Source: Enterococcus sp. 4G2_DIV0659
GTDB lineage: Bacteria; Bacillota; Bacilli; Lactobacillales; Enterococcaceae
Direction: 5' to 3'
DNA: 64,000 nt
NCBI RefSeq assembly: GCF_002140715.2
Contig: NZ_NGLE02000001.1
Location: 2,191,001 to 2,255,000, forward strand
Position numbers and translations under genes: made by a program. Numbering within the stretch: the first letter of the stretch is position 1; the number at the start of each line of letters is the position of its first letter. Of the stretch, positions 1 through 9,549 are shown one piece after another. Under the pieces are notes generated by a model, which saw only the letters and a list, made by a program, of their open reading frames with translations, searched no databases and had not been told where the DNA came from.

Positions 1-671
1 AAGAAGAAAAAACCCTTGAGATCGATATTACAGGACCTGCTACAGTAACTGCTGGCGATATTATCGTTGACAGCGATGTTGAGATCTTGAATAAAGATTT
101 AATTATCTGTAGTGTCTCTGAAGGAGCTACTTTCCATGCTCGCTTAACAGTGAAACCTGGTCGTGGCTATGTTCAAGCAGACGAAAACAAAAAGGAAGAT
201 ATGCCAATTGGTGTTCTCCCTGTTGATTCCATCTATACACCAGTTCGCCGTGTAAACTACCAAGTAGAAAACACTCGTGTTGGTCGTCGTGATGACTTTG
301 ACAAATTAACAATGGAAATATGGACTGATGGTTCAATCATTCCTCAAGAAGCCCTTAGCTTAGCTGCTAAGATCATGACGGAGCATTTAGACATCTTTGT
401 TAACCTTACTGATGAAGCGAAAAACGCTGAAATCATGGTTGAAAAAGAAGAAACACAAAAAGAAAAAATGCTAGAAATGACCATCGAAGAACTAGACTTG
501 TCTGTTCGTTCATACAACTGTTTAAAACGTGCAGGTATTAACACTGTACAAGAACTTACAAATAAATCTGAACCAGAAATGATCAAAGTACGTAATTTAG
601 GTCGTAAATCTCTTGAAGAGGTTAAACTAAAATTACATGATTTAGGTTTAGGCTTACGTAAAGACGATTAA
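1..671 (+). CDS. rpoA: RNA polymerase alpha subunit, C-terminal part (5' end outside window)
   Basis: This is the last ~222 residues of the alpha subunit of RNA polymerase; the reading frame is open from base 3 and the start codon lies left of the window. The visible part covers the end of the N-terminal assembly domain ([23 protein letters not shown]) and the complete C-terminal domain ([18 protein letters not shown], then [10 protein letters not shown]), which contacts UP elements and activators. The linker between them is rich in Glu and Lys, as usual. It is the promoter-distal part of the ribosomal-protein operon and is followed 85 bases later by rplQ, the standard order in Bacilli. The first ATG in the visible frame (87) is internal and is not the start. 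Confidence 0.97.
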   Translation, partial: EEKTLEIDITGPATVTAGDIIVDSDVEILNKDLIICSVSEGATFHARLTVKPGRGYVQADENKKEDMPIGVLPVDSIYTPVRRVNYQVENTRVGRRDDFDKLTMEIWTDGSIIPQEALSLAAKIMTEHLDIFVNLTDEAKNAEIMVEKEETQKEKMLEMTIEELDLSVRSYNCLKRAGINTVQELTNKSEPEMIKVRNLGRKSLEEVKLKLHDLGLGLRKDD

Positions 672-756
672 TACTTTTTACGAAGGATGCTAGTCCGTCT
701 TTCCTTTAGTTTTTAGTCGGACTGTATACGAAACTTAGTGAAGGAGGAAAACCAAC

Positions 757-1140
757 GTGGGTTATCGTAAATTAGGACGCACATCAAGCCAACGTAAGGC
801 AATGTTGCGTGACTTAACTACTGATTTAATTATCAATGAACGTATTGTTACGACTGAAGCTCGTGCGAAAGAAATCCGTTCAACTACAGAAAAAATGATT
901 ACTTTAGGCAAACGTGGAGATCTTCATGCCCGTCGTCAAGCAGCTACTTTTGTACGTAACGAAGTTGCTAGCGTACGTGAAGAAGACGAAAAAATCGTTG
1001 TTGAATCAGCTTTACAAAAATTATTCAACGATCTTGCACCTCGTTACGCAGAACGCCAAGGTGGTTACACTCGTATCTTGAAGACAGAACCAAGACGCGG
1101 AGATGCAGCACCAATGGTAATTATTGAATTTGTTAAATAA
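757..1140 (+). CDS. rplQ: Large ribosomal subunit protein bL17
   Basis: This 127-residue protein is a complete bL17. It shows the family start ([19 protein letters not shown]), the central [12 protein letters not shown] stretch and the ending [13 protein letters not shown]. It starts at GTG 757, with the ribosome-binding site GGAGGAAA 8-9 bases upstream; no ATG lies nearby. bL17 sits on the 50S subunit near the exit tunnel. It is the last gene of the rpoA operon and is followed by terminator-like hairpins. Codon use is that of a highly expressed gene. Confidence 0.98.
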   Translation: MGYRKLGRTSSQRKAMLRDLTTDLIINERIVTTEARAKEIRSTTEKMITLGKRGDLHARRQAATFVRNEVASVREEDEKIVVESALQKLFNDLAPRYAERQGGYTRILKTEPRRGDAAPMVIIEFVK

Positions 1141-1221
1141 TCAAACTATACCGTCACTTTATAGATGATTCTTTTAGAGTGTTATGATGTTGGAGGCGAC
1201 TCCTAGTCTAGCTCAACGCTT

Positions 1222-1310
1222 TCCCTGCTGAACTCGTTTAGCAGGGAAGCACTCATCATAGATAAGGTGTATTTTTTTGTCCTAAGAATTTATTCTTAGG
1301 GCATTTTTTT
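1222..1310 (+). terminator. Tandem hairpins ending the rpoA-rplQ operon
   Basis: A first hairpin pairs TCCCTGCT (1222-1229) with AGCAGGGA (1240-1247) and has no T-run. A second pairs CCTAAGAA with TTCTTAGG (1281-1300), extended by G-C and T-G pairs, and runs straight into a seven-T tract (1304-1310). The second is a good intrinsic terminator. Confidence 0.85.
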
Positions 1311-1343
1311 ATGGATAGATAGTAATTATTTTTTGTTACGTTA

Positions 1344-1372
1344 TTGCATACTCATGTAATCTTTAGTATACT
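1344..1372 (+). promoter_or_regulatory. Promoter for the transporter/amidohydrolase pair
   Basis: TTGCAT (1344-1349) and TATACT (1367-1372) are separated by 17 bases and lie about 50 bases upstream of the next start codon. The match to the vegetative sigma-A consensus is good. Confidence 0.6.
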
Positions 1373-1422
1373 TTTATTAGTCGGAATTTTCAGACAAATA
1401 AAGGAGTTTTAGGGGGAGTAAC

Positions 1423-2637
1423 ATGGCACAAATGACCGCTTTTACGTTGCTGATGGGAATTTTATACATTGGAGACGTTGTATCAAATAGAACAAAAGCA
1501 TGGATCTCATCTGTTTTTGTTTGTGCAGTATTATTTGTGATTGGCTATTGGACTTTTTTTCCAGAAAATATTGTAGAGATTGCTGGCATTCCACCGGTAG
1601 TTGCAACATTATTGATGTATTTATTAATTACTAATATGGGAACATTGTTGTCAATTAAAGAATTAGCCAATCAATGGAAGACAATCGTGATCACACTTTC
1701 AGGAATTTTAGGTATTGTTGTTTTATTATTAACGGTGGGATCAATGGTTTTTGACTATGAGACAGTCTTAGTAGCAGTACCGCCATTAGTTGGAGGTGTT
1801 GTCTCGTCGCTGATTATGTCAGAAGCTGCGCAGACAGCAGGATTAACTTCTCTATCCGTGCTGGCAATTTTGATTTATGTTATGCAAGGTTTCGCTGGAT
1901 ATCCATTGACTTCTATTATGTTGAAAAAAGAAGGACAGCGAATGTTAAAAAAATATCGCGATGGTGAGTGGAAGCCAGATCATGAACAAGACGATTCTCA
2001 CAAAACTTCTCATGATTCGGAAGAAGAACTTCCTAGACTGTTTAAGAACATTCCTCAAAAGTACCACACTGATTTTTCACGTATCTTTCGTTTAGCGATT
2101 GTTGCCCTAGTAGCCTATTATGTATCTGTTTGGTGTGCGCCTATTGTATCAATTAGTCCGTTCGTCTTATGTTTATTTTTTGGTGTTGTAGCATCGAGTA
2201 TCGGCTTTTTAGAAAAACAGCCATTAAAAAAAGCGAATAGTTTTGGTTTTGCAATTCTAGGGTTAATGCTATTTATCTTTGATGGATTAAAAAAAGCAAC
2301 GCCTGAAATGCTGGAAGAATTACTTTTACCGATGCTTGGAATCATTGGTATCGGCGTAATTGGTATGTATATTTTTTCAGCAATCGTTGGCCGATTATTG
2401 GGTGTTAGTAAAGAAATGGCTTTTGCAGTATCTTTAACCGCATTGTATGGATTTCCAGCAGATTACATTATTACCAATGAAGTAATTCAATCATTGACGG
2501 AAGATGAGAAAGAAAAAGAAGCGTTGACCAGTCATATGATGCCACCAATGTTAGTTGCAGGATTTATTACAGTTACAATCGTTTCAGTTGTGTTGGCAGG
2601 TATTTTTTCAAGTATTTTATTGAATTTAGTGAAATGA
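1423..2637 (+). CDS. Predicted multi-pass membrane transporter, function unassigned
   Basis: This is a 404-residue integral membrane protein with about ten hydrophobic segments in two halves. A charged cytoplasmic-type loop (residues ~175-215, rich in Asp, Glu, His and Lys) separates them. The glycine-rich stretch VPPLVGGVVSSLIMSEAAQ around residues 125-145 looks like a transport core, and a similar position near residues 340-350 (LTALYGFPADYII) suggests an internal repeat, as in Na+/carboxylate (GltS-like) carriers. I do not recognise a named family with certainty. The start ATG 1423 follows AGGGGGAG. The amidohydrolase gene begins nine bases after the stop, so the two are probably co-transcribed and the carrier may import or export a substrate or product of that enzyme. 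That link is inference. Confidence 0.75.
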   Translation: MAQMTAFTLLMGILYIGDVVSNRTKAWISSVFVCAVLFVIGYWTFFPENIVEIAGIPPVVATLLMYLLITNMGTLLSIKELANQWKTIVITLSGILGIVVLLLTVGSMVFDYETVLVAVPPLVGGVVSSLIMSEAAQTAGLTSLSVLAILIYVMQGFAGYPLTSIMLKKEGQRMLKKYRDGEWKPDHEQDDSHKTSHDSEEELPRLFKNIPQKYHTDFSRIFRLAIVALVAYYVSVWCAPIVSISPFVLCLFFGVVASSIGFLEKQPLKKANSFGFAILGLMLFIFDGLKKATPEMLEELLLPMLGIIGIGVIGMYIFSAIVGRLLGVSKEMAFAVSLTALYGFPADYIITNEVIQSLTEDEKEKEALTSHMMPPMLVAGFITVTIVSVVLAGIFSSILLNLVK

Positions 2638-2646
2638 GGGAGTAAA

Positions 2647-3816
2647 ATGAAACAATTAAAGAAACTAATCCAAACGTATAAACAAGAAATGATCGACTTT
2701 AGAAGAGATTTGCATCAGCATCCAGAATTGCAATTTGAAGAGTTTAGAACGACAGAAAAAGTTGCAGAGGCACTCGATCAGATGGGGATTTCCTATCACA
2801 AAACAGATCCGACAGGAATTATAGCTGAATTAGTTGGTGGAAAGCCTGGAAAAACCGTTGCTTTGAGAGCAGATATGGATGCTTTGCCTGTTCAAGAGCT
2901 GAATGATGAATTATCTTATAAGTCATTAGAAGATGGCAAAATGCACGCATGTGGACATGACGCACATACAGCAATGCTTTTAACTGCAGCAAGAGCGCTA
3001 AAAGATGTTCAATCTGAAATTAAAGGAACAGTGCGTTTTATTTTCCAGCCATCAGAGGAAAATGCACAAGGTGCGAAAGCAATGGTGGCACAAGGAGCTG
3101 TGGAAGGCGTTGATGATGTTTTTGGTATTCACATTTGGTCACAAATGCCTTCTGGTACTGCCTCTTGTGTGGTTGGTTCATCCTTTGCATCGGCAGATAT
3201 TTTTTCAATTGATTTTAAAGGTCGTGGCGGTCATGGTGCAATGCCAGATGCTTGTGTGGATGCTGCAGTCATTGCTTCGTCATTTGTGATGAATGTCCAA
3301 ACCGTTGTTTCTAGAGAAACAAACCCGCTTGATCCAGTTGTGGTGACAGTTGGGAAAATGGATGTTGGTACGCGTTTTAATGTTATTGCTGAAAATGCTC
3401 GTTTGGAAGGAACTGTTCGTTGTTTTAGTATAGAAACTCGTGATCGTGTTCAAAAGGCGTTACAGCGTTATGCTGATCAAACAGCAGCAATGTATGGTGG
3501 AACAGCTAAGGTTGAGTACAATTATGGCACTGTACCAGTGATCAACGATGAAGTAGATGCGCTATTTGCCCAAGAAATTATCAAAGAAAATTTTGGCGAA
3601 GTAGCATTGATTCAAGAACCACCAACAACAGGTGGAGAAGACTTTAGCTATTTTACAGAAAATACACCTGGATGTTTCGCATTAGTCGGCTGTGGAAATC
3701 CAGATAAAGACACACAATGGGCACATCACCATGGACGCTTCAATGTGGATGAAGATGCAATGGAGGTTGGGGCAGAATTATATGCTCAATATGCTTTTGA
3801 GTATTTAAATCAATAG
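2647..3816 (+). CDS. M20-family metallo-amidohydrolase (HipO/AbgB-like)
   Basis: This 389-residue zinc or manganese hydrolase belongs to the M20D group, which removes acyl or aminoacyl groups from N-acyl amino acids and related amides. Visible metal-binding and catalytic motifs are HACGHDAHT (Cys102, His104), QPSEEN (Glu137/Glu138), GIHIW (His162) and GGEDFSYF. The dimerisation lid carries GRGGHGAMPD. The HACGHD form, with Cys as a bridging ligand, is typical of the hippurate/IAA-amino acid/N-acetyl-diaminopimelate deacylase subgroup. The length is normal. It starts at ATG 2647 behind GAGGGAG and is coupled to the upstream membrane protein. The substrate cannot be told from sequence. Confidence 0.88.
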   Translation: MKQLKKLIQTYKQEMIDFRRDLHQHPELQFEEFRTTEKVAEALDQMGISYHKTDPTGIIAELVGGKPGKTVALRADMDALPVQELNDELSYKSLEDGKMHACGHDAHTAMLLTAARALKDVQSEIKGTVRFIFQPSEENAQGAKAMVAQGAVEGVDDVFGIHIWSQMPSGTASCVVGSSFASADIFSIDFKGRGGHGAMPDACVDAAVIASSFVMNVQTVVSRETNPLDPVVVTVGKMDVGTRFNVIAENARLEGTVRCFSIETRDRVQKALQRYADQTAAMYGGTAKVEYNYGTVPVINDEVDALFAQEIIKENFGEVALIQEPPTTGGEDFSYFTENTPGCFALVGCGNPDKDTQWAHHHGRFNVDEDAMEVGAELYAQYAFEYLNQ

Positions 3817-3836
3817 TTAATTAAAAAGGTTGGAAT

Positions 3837-3856
3837 AAAACTATATTTTAGTTTTT
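3837..3856 (+). terminator. Weak hairpin after the amidohydrolase gene
   Basis: AAAACTA (3837-3843) pairs with TAGTTTT (3849-3855) across a five-base loop, with Ts following. The stem is all but GC-free, so termination would be leaky. Confidence 0.35.
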
Positions 3857-3908
3857 GTTCTTGCCTTTTTTGCCTATTAAAAAGAGTTCGGGCATTTATC
3901 ACCAAAAA

Positions 3909-3962
3909 CTTATCTGTCATGACAGATAAGAATGCACACAAAGGAACTAATTTTGTTATAAT
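3909..3962 (+). promoter_or_regulatory. Extended -10 promoter with a perfect 22-bp palindrome upstream of ecfA1
   Basis: TATAAT (3957-3962) is preceded by TG plus one base, an extended -10 element, and no good -35 is present. Bases 3909-3930 form a perfect inverted repeat with half-site CTTATCTGTCA, centred about 50 bases before the expected transcription start. This placement suits an activator site or an operator at the upstream edge of the promoter. Confidence 0.55.
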
Positions 3963-4052
3963 AGAGGTTAGTGTAAAGATAGGGATATATAATTGAAAAA
4001 ACACTGATTTTTTGTTAGTGTTAGTAAGACTAAATAATTGAGGGAGTAAATA

Positions 4053-4892
4053 ATGCAACCGATAATTGAATTAAAAAATATCAATTTTAACTACCAAGCT
4101 GAAGATGCTTCTCCCGCTTTGAAAGATGTCTCTTTTTCCATCCAACAAGGTGAGTGGATTGCCATTATTGGACATAACGGATCAGGGAAATCAACATTAG
4201 CCAAAACGATTAATGGTCTGTTATTACCGGCTAATGGCAGTATTTTTGTTGGTGGCAAAGAGCTGAATGAAGCAAATGTTTGGGATATTCGTAAGATGGT
4301 AGGCATGGTTTTTCAAAATCCCGATAACCAATTCGTAGGATCCACAGTAGAAGATGATGTAGCTTTTGGGTTGGAAAATCAAGGAATTCCGCGAGAAGAA
4401 ATGGTTTTAAGAGTAAAAGATGCATTAGAAAAAGTGAGAATGGATTCTTTTGCTACTCGTGAACCCGCTCGTCTATCAGGCGGACAAAAACAACGTGTAG
4501 CAATCGCAGGTGTTGTGGCATTGCGCCCAGATATTATTATTTTAGATGAAGCAACGAGTATGCTGGATCCAGAAGGACGGGAAGAGGTCATTGCTACGAT
4601 TCAAAAAATCAAAGAAGAGAGTAATTTGACTGTGATCTCGATTACTCATGATATTGATGAAGCAGCCAATGCAAATCGAATTTTAGTGATGAAACAAGGC
4701 GAATTAGTTGGCGAAGGAACACCAGAAGAGATTTTTTCAGCTGGAACAGATCTAATTCAAATGGGGTTAGATTTACCTTTCCCAGAAAAATTAAAAATCG
4801 CATTAAAGGAACGAGGACTCGACATACCGAGGGACTATTTGACTGAAGAAAGGATGGTAGAGTGGTTATGGACATCCGTTTTGAACAAGTAG
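4053..4892 (+). CDS. ecfA1: Energy-coupling factor transporter ATPase EcfA1
   Basis: This 279-residue ABC ATPase belongs to the shared energising module of ECF-type vitamin and metal transporters. Residues 40-48 are the Walker A (GHNGSGKST), followed by the Q-loop FQNPDNQ, the signature [13 protein letters not shown], Walker B ([13 protein letters not shown]) and the H-loop [10 protein letters not shown]-terminal extension of about 50 residues is typical of EcfA and holds the dimer together. The gene overlaps ecfA2 and leads the ecfA1-ecfA2-ecfT set. S-components encoded elsewhere in the genome (riboflavin, folate and others) are expected to share this module. Confidence 0.96.
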   Translation: MQPIIELKNINFNYQAEDASPALKDVSFSIQQGEWIAIIGHNGSGKSTLAKTINGLLLPANGSIFVGGKELNEANVWDIRKMVGMVFQNPDNQFVGSTVEDDVAFGLENQGIPREEMVLRVKDALEKVRMDSFATREPARLSGGQKQRVAIAGVVALRPDIIILDEATSMLDPEGREEVIATIQKIKEESNLTVISITHDIDEAANANRILVMKQGELVGEGTPEEIFSAGTDLIQMGLDLPFPEKLKIALKERGLDIPRDYLTEERMVEWLWTSVLNK

Positions 4893-5737
4893 ATTTCACT
4901 TATCAGCCAAACACTCCATTTGAGCAGAGAGCTTTATTTGATTTGAATTTGACGATAGAAGATGGCTCTTATACCGCCATTGTCGGTCATACAGGAAGTG
5001 GAAAGTCGACGTTACTGCAGCATTTAAATGCATTGGTGAAACCGACAAAAGGAACCGTAACAATTGGGGATCGAGTCATTGTTCCAGAAACCAATAATAA
5101 AAATCTCAAACCGATTCGTAAAAAAGTAGGCATCGTCTTTCAATTTCCAGAAGCACAGTTATTTGAAGAGACTGTAGCCAAAGATATCGCTTTTGGTCCA
5201 AAGAATTTTGGGGTATCAGAAACGGAAGCGCAAAATTTAGCAGCAGAAATGCTTGCTTTAGTAGGGTTAGATGCAAGCTATTTAGAACGTTCTCCGTTTG
5301 AATTGTCTGGGGGACAGATGCGTCGTGTGGCCATCGCAGGTGTTTTAGCAATGAAACCAGAAGTATTAGTATTGGATGAACCCACAGCAGGCTTAGATCC
5401 GCAGGGACGTAAAGAAATGATGGACATGTTTCAACGACTACACGAAGAACACGGATTGACGATTGTTCTTGTGACTCATTTAATGGATGATGTGGCGAAC
5501 TATGCAAACCATGTCATTGTATTAGAAAAAGGAGCAATTGTAAAATCGGGCACACCTCAAGAAGTGTTTCAGGATATCCAATGGCTAAAAGAAAAGCAAT
5601 TAGGTGTTCCGACCGCTGCATCTTTTGCAGAAAAATTAGTGAGTAAAGGACTTACCTTTGAACAGTTACCACTCACTGCAGATGCATTAGCAGATGAATT
5701 GTTAAAAGAATTCAGGAAAGTTGGTGAAGACCAATGA
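4868..5737 (+). CDS. ecfA2: Energy-coupling factor transporter ATPase EcfA2
   Basis: This second ABC ATPase (289 residues) forms a heterodimer with EcfA1. It shows Walker [11 protein letters not shown]-loop [10 protein letters not shown], signature [13 protein letters not shown], Walker [14 protein letters not shown] and H-loop VTHLMDD. I chose ATG 4868 because AGGATGG (4851-4857) sits ten bases ahead; GTG 4862 is an in-frame alternative only four bases from that site. The gene overlaps the end of ecfA1 by 25 bases, and its stop overlaps the ecfT start in ATGA. Both overlaps indicate translational coupling. Confidence 0.95.
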   Translation: MDIRFEQVDFTYQPNTPFEQRALFDLNLTIEDGSYTAIVGHTGSGKSTLLQHLNALVKPTKGTVTIGDRVIVPETNNKNLKPIRKKVGIVFQFPEAQLFEETVAKDIAFGPKNFGVSETEAQNLAAEMLALVGLDASYLERSPFELSGGQMRRVAIAGVLAMKPEVLVLDEPTAGLDPQGRKEMMDMFQRLHEEHGLTIVLVTHLMDDVANYANHVIVLEKGAIVKSGTPQEVFQDIQWLKEKQLGVPTAASFAEKLVSKGLTFEQLPLTADALADELLKEFRKVGEDQ

Positions 5738-6531
5738 TGAATAAATTGATTTTTGGTCGTTATATTCCTGGTACTTCTTTTATCCATACAATGGATCCTA
5801 GAGCTAAATTAGTGGCTAGTTTTTATTTTATCGGAATTATTTTTTTAGCGAATAATTGGCAAAGTTATGCTGTATTAAGCGTGTTTACGTTAGGTGCCAT
5901 TTTCTTATCAAAAGTCAATATTCGTTTCTTTATTCGAGGAATTAAACCGCTGATTTGGTTGATTTTATTTACTGTTGCTTTGCAGATGCTATTTACCCAA
6001 GGTGGCGAAGTTTACTTTAAATGGGGGATTTTCACACTTACAGAATTTGGTGTGATGAATGGTGTGATGATTTTTTGCCGCTTTGTGTTGATTATTTTTA
6101 TGTCTACATTGCTAACGCTAACCACACCCCCGCTTGATCTCTCTGATGCAATCGAATACTTATTACGTCCATTGAAAGTACTCCGCTTTCCAGTGCATGA
6201 AGTATCATTAATGTTATCTATTGCCTTGCGTTTTGTTCCAACATTGATGGATGAAACAGAAAAAATTATGAATGCTCAACGTGCTAGAGGAGTAGATTTT
6301 GGTGAGGGAAACTTAGTTCAGAAGATGAAAGCCGTGGTGCCGTTGTTGATACCATTATTTGTCAGTAGTTTTAATCGAGCAGAAGATTTGGCGATTGCAA
6401 TGGAGGCTCGCGGATATCAGGGCGGGGATGGACGGACAAAGTACCGAATTCTTCATTGGCATCTTAAAGATACAGTAGCAATATTGGTGTTTGCCGTTTT
6501 GACAGCACTATTGATTTTTATGAGAAGTTAG
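5734..6531 (+). CDS. ecfT: Energy-coupling factor transporter transmembrane protein EcfT
   Basis: EcfT (265 residues) is the membrane scaffold linking the two ATPases to interchangeable substrate-binding S-components. The start matches the family ([19 protein letters not shown]). Several hydrophobic segments follow, then the two Ala-Arg-Gly signatures that contact the ATPases: AQRARGVDF near residue 188 and [10 protein letters not shown] near residue 225. The first codon ATG 5734 overlaps the ecfA2 stop; a second ATG at 5737 is equally possible. truA follows after 21 bases, an arrangement common in Firmicutes. Confidence 0.96.
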   Translation: MMNKLIFGRYIPGTSFIHTMDPRAKLVASFYFIGIIFLANNWQSYAVLSVFTLGAIFLSKVNIRFFIRGIKPLIWLILFTVALQMLFTQGGEVYFKWGIFTLTEFGVMNGVMIFCRFVLIIFMSTLLTLTTPPLDLSDAIEYLLRPLKVLRFPVHEVSLMLSIALRFVPTLMDETEKIMNAQRARGVDFGEGNLVQKMKAVVPLLIPLFVSSFNRAEDLAIAMEARGYQGGDGRTKYRILHWHLKDTVAILVFAVLTALLIFMRS

Positions 6532-6552
6532 AAGTAAAGGTGGAAAAAAGAA

Positions 6553-7299
6553 ATGCCGCGTTATAAAGCGATAATTGCTTATGATGGAACAAACTTTAAT
6601 GGTTTTCAAACACAACCAGATGCTAGAACCGTTCAAGGAGAGTTTGAAAAGACTTTAAGAAAAATGAACAATGGGAAAACGATCACGATTTTTGGGTCTG
6701 GACGTACAGATGCAGGTGTTCATGCTGAGGGGCAAGTCATTCATTTTGATTATCCTCAGACAAGAGAGTTAGAAAGAATGCGTTATGCACTAGACACACA
6801 AACCCCAAAAGATATTGCTGTAAAAAAGGTAGAAATAGTATCAGATGAGTTTCATGCACGGTATCATGTGATTGAAAAAACGTATCAATTTCGTGTAGAT
6901 ATTGGGAAGCCGAGAAGTCCATTTAAACGTTTTTATGCCAGTTATTTTCCTTATCCAGTTGATATCGAAAAAGTGAGACGTGCCATGATCGACTTGCTTG
7001 GGACGCATGATTTCACATCATTTTGCGCATCTGGTACTGAGGTAGAAGATAAAGTACGTACGATTTATGAAGCGAATGTTGAAACAAACGAAGCAGAAGA
7101 CGAGTTACTTTTTACATTTCGTGGAGATGGTTTTTTATATAAAATGATTCGCATTCTAGTAGGCACATTGCTTAAGATGGGAAATGGGCGGATGGATGAA
7201 ACATCAATTCCTGAAATTATTGCAGCGAAAGATCGAAACTTAGCTGGGCCTACTGCACATCCAGAAGGATTATACTTGGTTGAAGTTAAGTATGAATAA
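6553..7299 (+). CDS. truA: tRNA pseudouridine synthase A
   Basis: TruA (248 residues) converts uridines 38-40 of the tRNA anticodon arm to pseudouridine. The catalytic aspartate is Asp53 in GSGRTDAGVHA. Other family blocks are IAYDGTNFNGFQTQP at the start, FHARYHVIEKTYQF in the middle and GDGFLYKMIRILVG near the end. Length and start are normal, with AAGGTGGAAAA as ribosome-binding site. It is the last gene of the ecf operon and is followed by a strong terminator. Confidence 0.97.
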   Translation: MPRYKAIIAYDGTNFNGFQTQPDARTVQGEFEKTLRKMNNGKTITIFGSGRTDAGVHAEGQVIHFDYPQTRELERMRYALDTQTPKDIAVKKVEIVSDEFHARYHVIEKTYQFRVDIGKPRSPFKRFYASYFPYPVDIEKVRRAMIDLLGTHDFTSFCASGTEVEDKVRTIYEANVETNEAEDELLFTFRGDGFLYKMIRILVGTLLKMGNGRMDETSIPEIIAAKDRNLAGPTAHPEGLYLVEVKYE

Positions 7300-7377
7300 T
7301 GAAGTCTAAAAATGAGGTTGGCACAGAAGCGCTATTTCCGAGGAGATTGCGTCTGTTTCCTCTGTTTATTCGCAGTT

Positions 7378-7430
7378 AAGGTATGAGAGAAAAGTGATTG
7401 TTGCTTTTCTCTCATACCTTATTTTTTATT
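7378..7430 (+). terminator. Strong terminator after truA
   Basis: A perfect 17-bp stem pairs 7378-7394 with 7404-7420 across a nine-base loop and leads into ATTTTTTATT. It closes the ecf-truA operon and marks the left edge of the accessory WxL block. Confidence 0.92.
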
Positions 7431-7725
7431 ATAATGTAATTTATTGATATAAAAAATAAAAATAATTTGAAAATGGTTTTAATATGTAGTATTATTTCTT
7501 GTATTGTTGAATTTAGGGTTGAAACATATTTATTTTTGCTATAAATAAGGAGATTTGTAATAATAAACAAATAGTAATCATTCATTTACCAAAGTTTGGA
7601 TATTCAGAAATCTAAGCAAATACAGAAAGATATTTAGACATATTTCAGAAAAAAGTATATGTATAGATTAATTAATAAGGAAGTTTTTTATAATAATGTC
7701 ATTTTATTATAAGGGGGAATAAATC
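7431..7725 (+). other. AT-rich intergenic stretch before the Mga-like regulator
   Basis: About 300 very AT-rich bases carry no long reading frame. A nine-codon frame including the stop (7696-7722, MSFYYKGE) has AAGGAAG upstream and ends just before the regulator's start. It could be a coupled leader peptide or chance. I see no clear promoter, although many TATAAT-like strings occur. Confidence 0.5.
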
Positions 7726-9227
7726 ATGAAAGAATTTTTGAATAAATCTGATAACAATAAAGTAATGGTACTTGATTACTTAATTCGTGACTCTAAAGAA
7801 GTGTTAGTAACGGACATTATTTCTAAAACTAAGCTGTCAACTAGCACAATTCATCATATTATACACTCGTTTAAAGAAAATACATATATAACAAAAGAAA
7901 ATATACAGTTAAATTATAATGAAACAGGGAAATTGCATTCTGTAAAAATTGAAGGGGTCTCTATGATAGATGCTTCTTTCTTTTATTTAGAAAAATCGCT
8001 ATTGTTTATTACGATAAAAGAGCTTTTTCAAACAGGTCAAATGAATAGGGTAAAGATATGTGAAAAGTATTTTATAAGTTCTTCTACATTTTCAAGAGTA
8101 AGAAAGCGCCTGGCAAAAATTCTAGAATCCTTTGATCTTAGTTTAACTAGAGAAAATATTTTAGAAGGAGAAGAGTACAAAATTAGGAATTTCTATTTTT
8201 TGTTTTTTTCCAACGCTTGTTCTAAATGGCTCTTTTCTAAAGAAGCGTACAGTACGCTAGAGGCAGCGTTAAAGTCTGATTTTTAAATTCGTTAAATTTT
8301 GACCCATCTCAAAAAGGGTTGGTACGTTTATTCATGCATATTTGTAGTACGAGAAATGCGCAAAAAAAATATATATCCGATGTTGCATCTTTCGAACTCA
8401 AAGAAAAGGGGAGCTTAAAAAAAATTTTTTTAGATATTTACCAATATTTAAATATGTACTTTCCGTATATTGAAAACAAATTAGAGGAAGCAAAGTTCAT
8501 TTTTCTATTTTGCACACGTCATCAAATCATCAAAATAGATTTATTGATGGAAGATGAAATTACCTTTGACACAAGAAATATTGAGTATTTTGATTACATA
8601 AAAAATTATTTGGTTGATGCTGTACTTGTTCAGTTTTTTGAGGACGATGAGCAATATTATGGGATGATCAATTTTGAAATCACAACATATCTACTGTTTG
8701 CCTACACTAGTTTTTCTGACGGAAGAAGATTTCTATATAATTATGATGAAGATAACTATGATAGAAAAACAAAGTATGAGAAGCAGATATATAATAAAGT
8801 TGGTAATATATTAGATAGTATGGAACAAAATTTATTGTGGAGCTTTTTTAATATTGAGTTAGATGATGATGGGAATAAAGATGCTATGAACAATAAATTA
8901 TTCATTCTAATATACAGTTTACTATCAAAGAAAGAAATGAATAAAACAAGAATGGAAAAAGTAACGATCTATGTTCAGAACTCCAAAGTATATATTGGTG
9001 ATATCATAAAGGCCAAAATAAAGAAAATGTTCTCAGATAAAGTCGAGCTAACGGAAGTCTATACATCGAAAGTTGATTTGTTTGTTACCGATAAACAATA
9101 CGATGGCGAGAGAATTTTTCCTCGAACAGTTTATGTTACTACATTTTCTGATGCTCAGGCAATGAATGCATTATTTAATGAAATTTTTCTGGAAATTATC
9201 AAGCAAGTGAATAATGAACGGTTATAA
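7726..9227 (+). pseudogene. Mga-family transcription regulator broken by a one-base frameshift
   Basis: The first part (7726-8286) begins with a good ribosome-binding site (AAGGGGGAA). It encodes an N-terminal winged-helix region followed by a Mga-type HTH (KYFISSSTFSRVRKRL), then stops at TAA 8284. The frame that continues the family (8280-9227, LVRLFMHICSTRNAQKKY onward, with the C-terminal EIIB-like end) is shifted by one base. The join is a run of five Ts (8280-8284); a sixth T would restore one open frame of 500 codons. That is the size of the two intact Mga-like proteins in this window (503 and 498 aa). The gene precedes the first WxL locus, so it was probably its regulator. A sequencing error, a phase-variable tract or -1 slippage are alternatives to true decay. 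Confidence 0.8.
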
Positions 9228-9235
9228 TTCAAATA

Positions 9236-9270
9236 AAAAAGAACGATTTCAAGAAGAAATCGTTCTTTTT
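9236..9270 (+). terminator. Terminator after the broken Mga-like gene
   Basis: A perfect 15-bp stem pairs 9236-9250 with 9256-9270, with five bases in the loop. The right arm ends in a long T-run (9266-9272). The A-run on the left arm makes it usable in both directions. Confidence 0.9.
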
Positions 9271-9272
9271 TT

Positions 9273-9549
9273 ATTGTTTTTTTACAAGAAAAGGTAGGGA
9301 ATGCAAAAATGTTCAGTTTATTTGAACTTATTTTCATTTTTAGTGTAAATTTACAAACATTATCAAATCAACGTTTATTTATGTATTTTTTGATAATTAT
9401 TTTTATATTTCACTAAAAATCGTTTTTTATAAAAAAGATGAAATCAAAACCATGGTTACGAATGATATAAATATTACATGACACATATTAATTTTATATA
9501 AAAAATAAAATATAAAAAATATAGAAAGAACATATTTAGGAGGAAGAGA
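9273..9549 (+). other. AT-rich upstream region of the WxL-locus regulator
   Basis: The region has no long reading frame. It contains an inverted repeat of six Ts, AT and As (9423-9436) and, at 9507-9529, a 23-base string that recurs with only two differences at 38282-38304 in front of the second WxL locus. The string precedes the ribosome-binding site AGGAGGAAGAG by about ten bases. It may be a regulator site, though the base composition weakens the argument. Confidence 0.4.

Noticed and set aside
8319..9227. A separate gene starting at TTG 8319
   Set aside because: The frame continues upstream of 8319 without a ribosome-binding site and joins the first half of the Mga-like gene after a one-base change; it is the second half of a broken gene.
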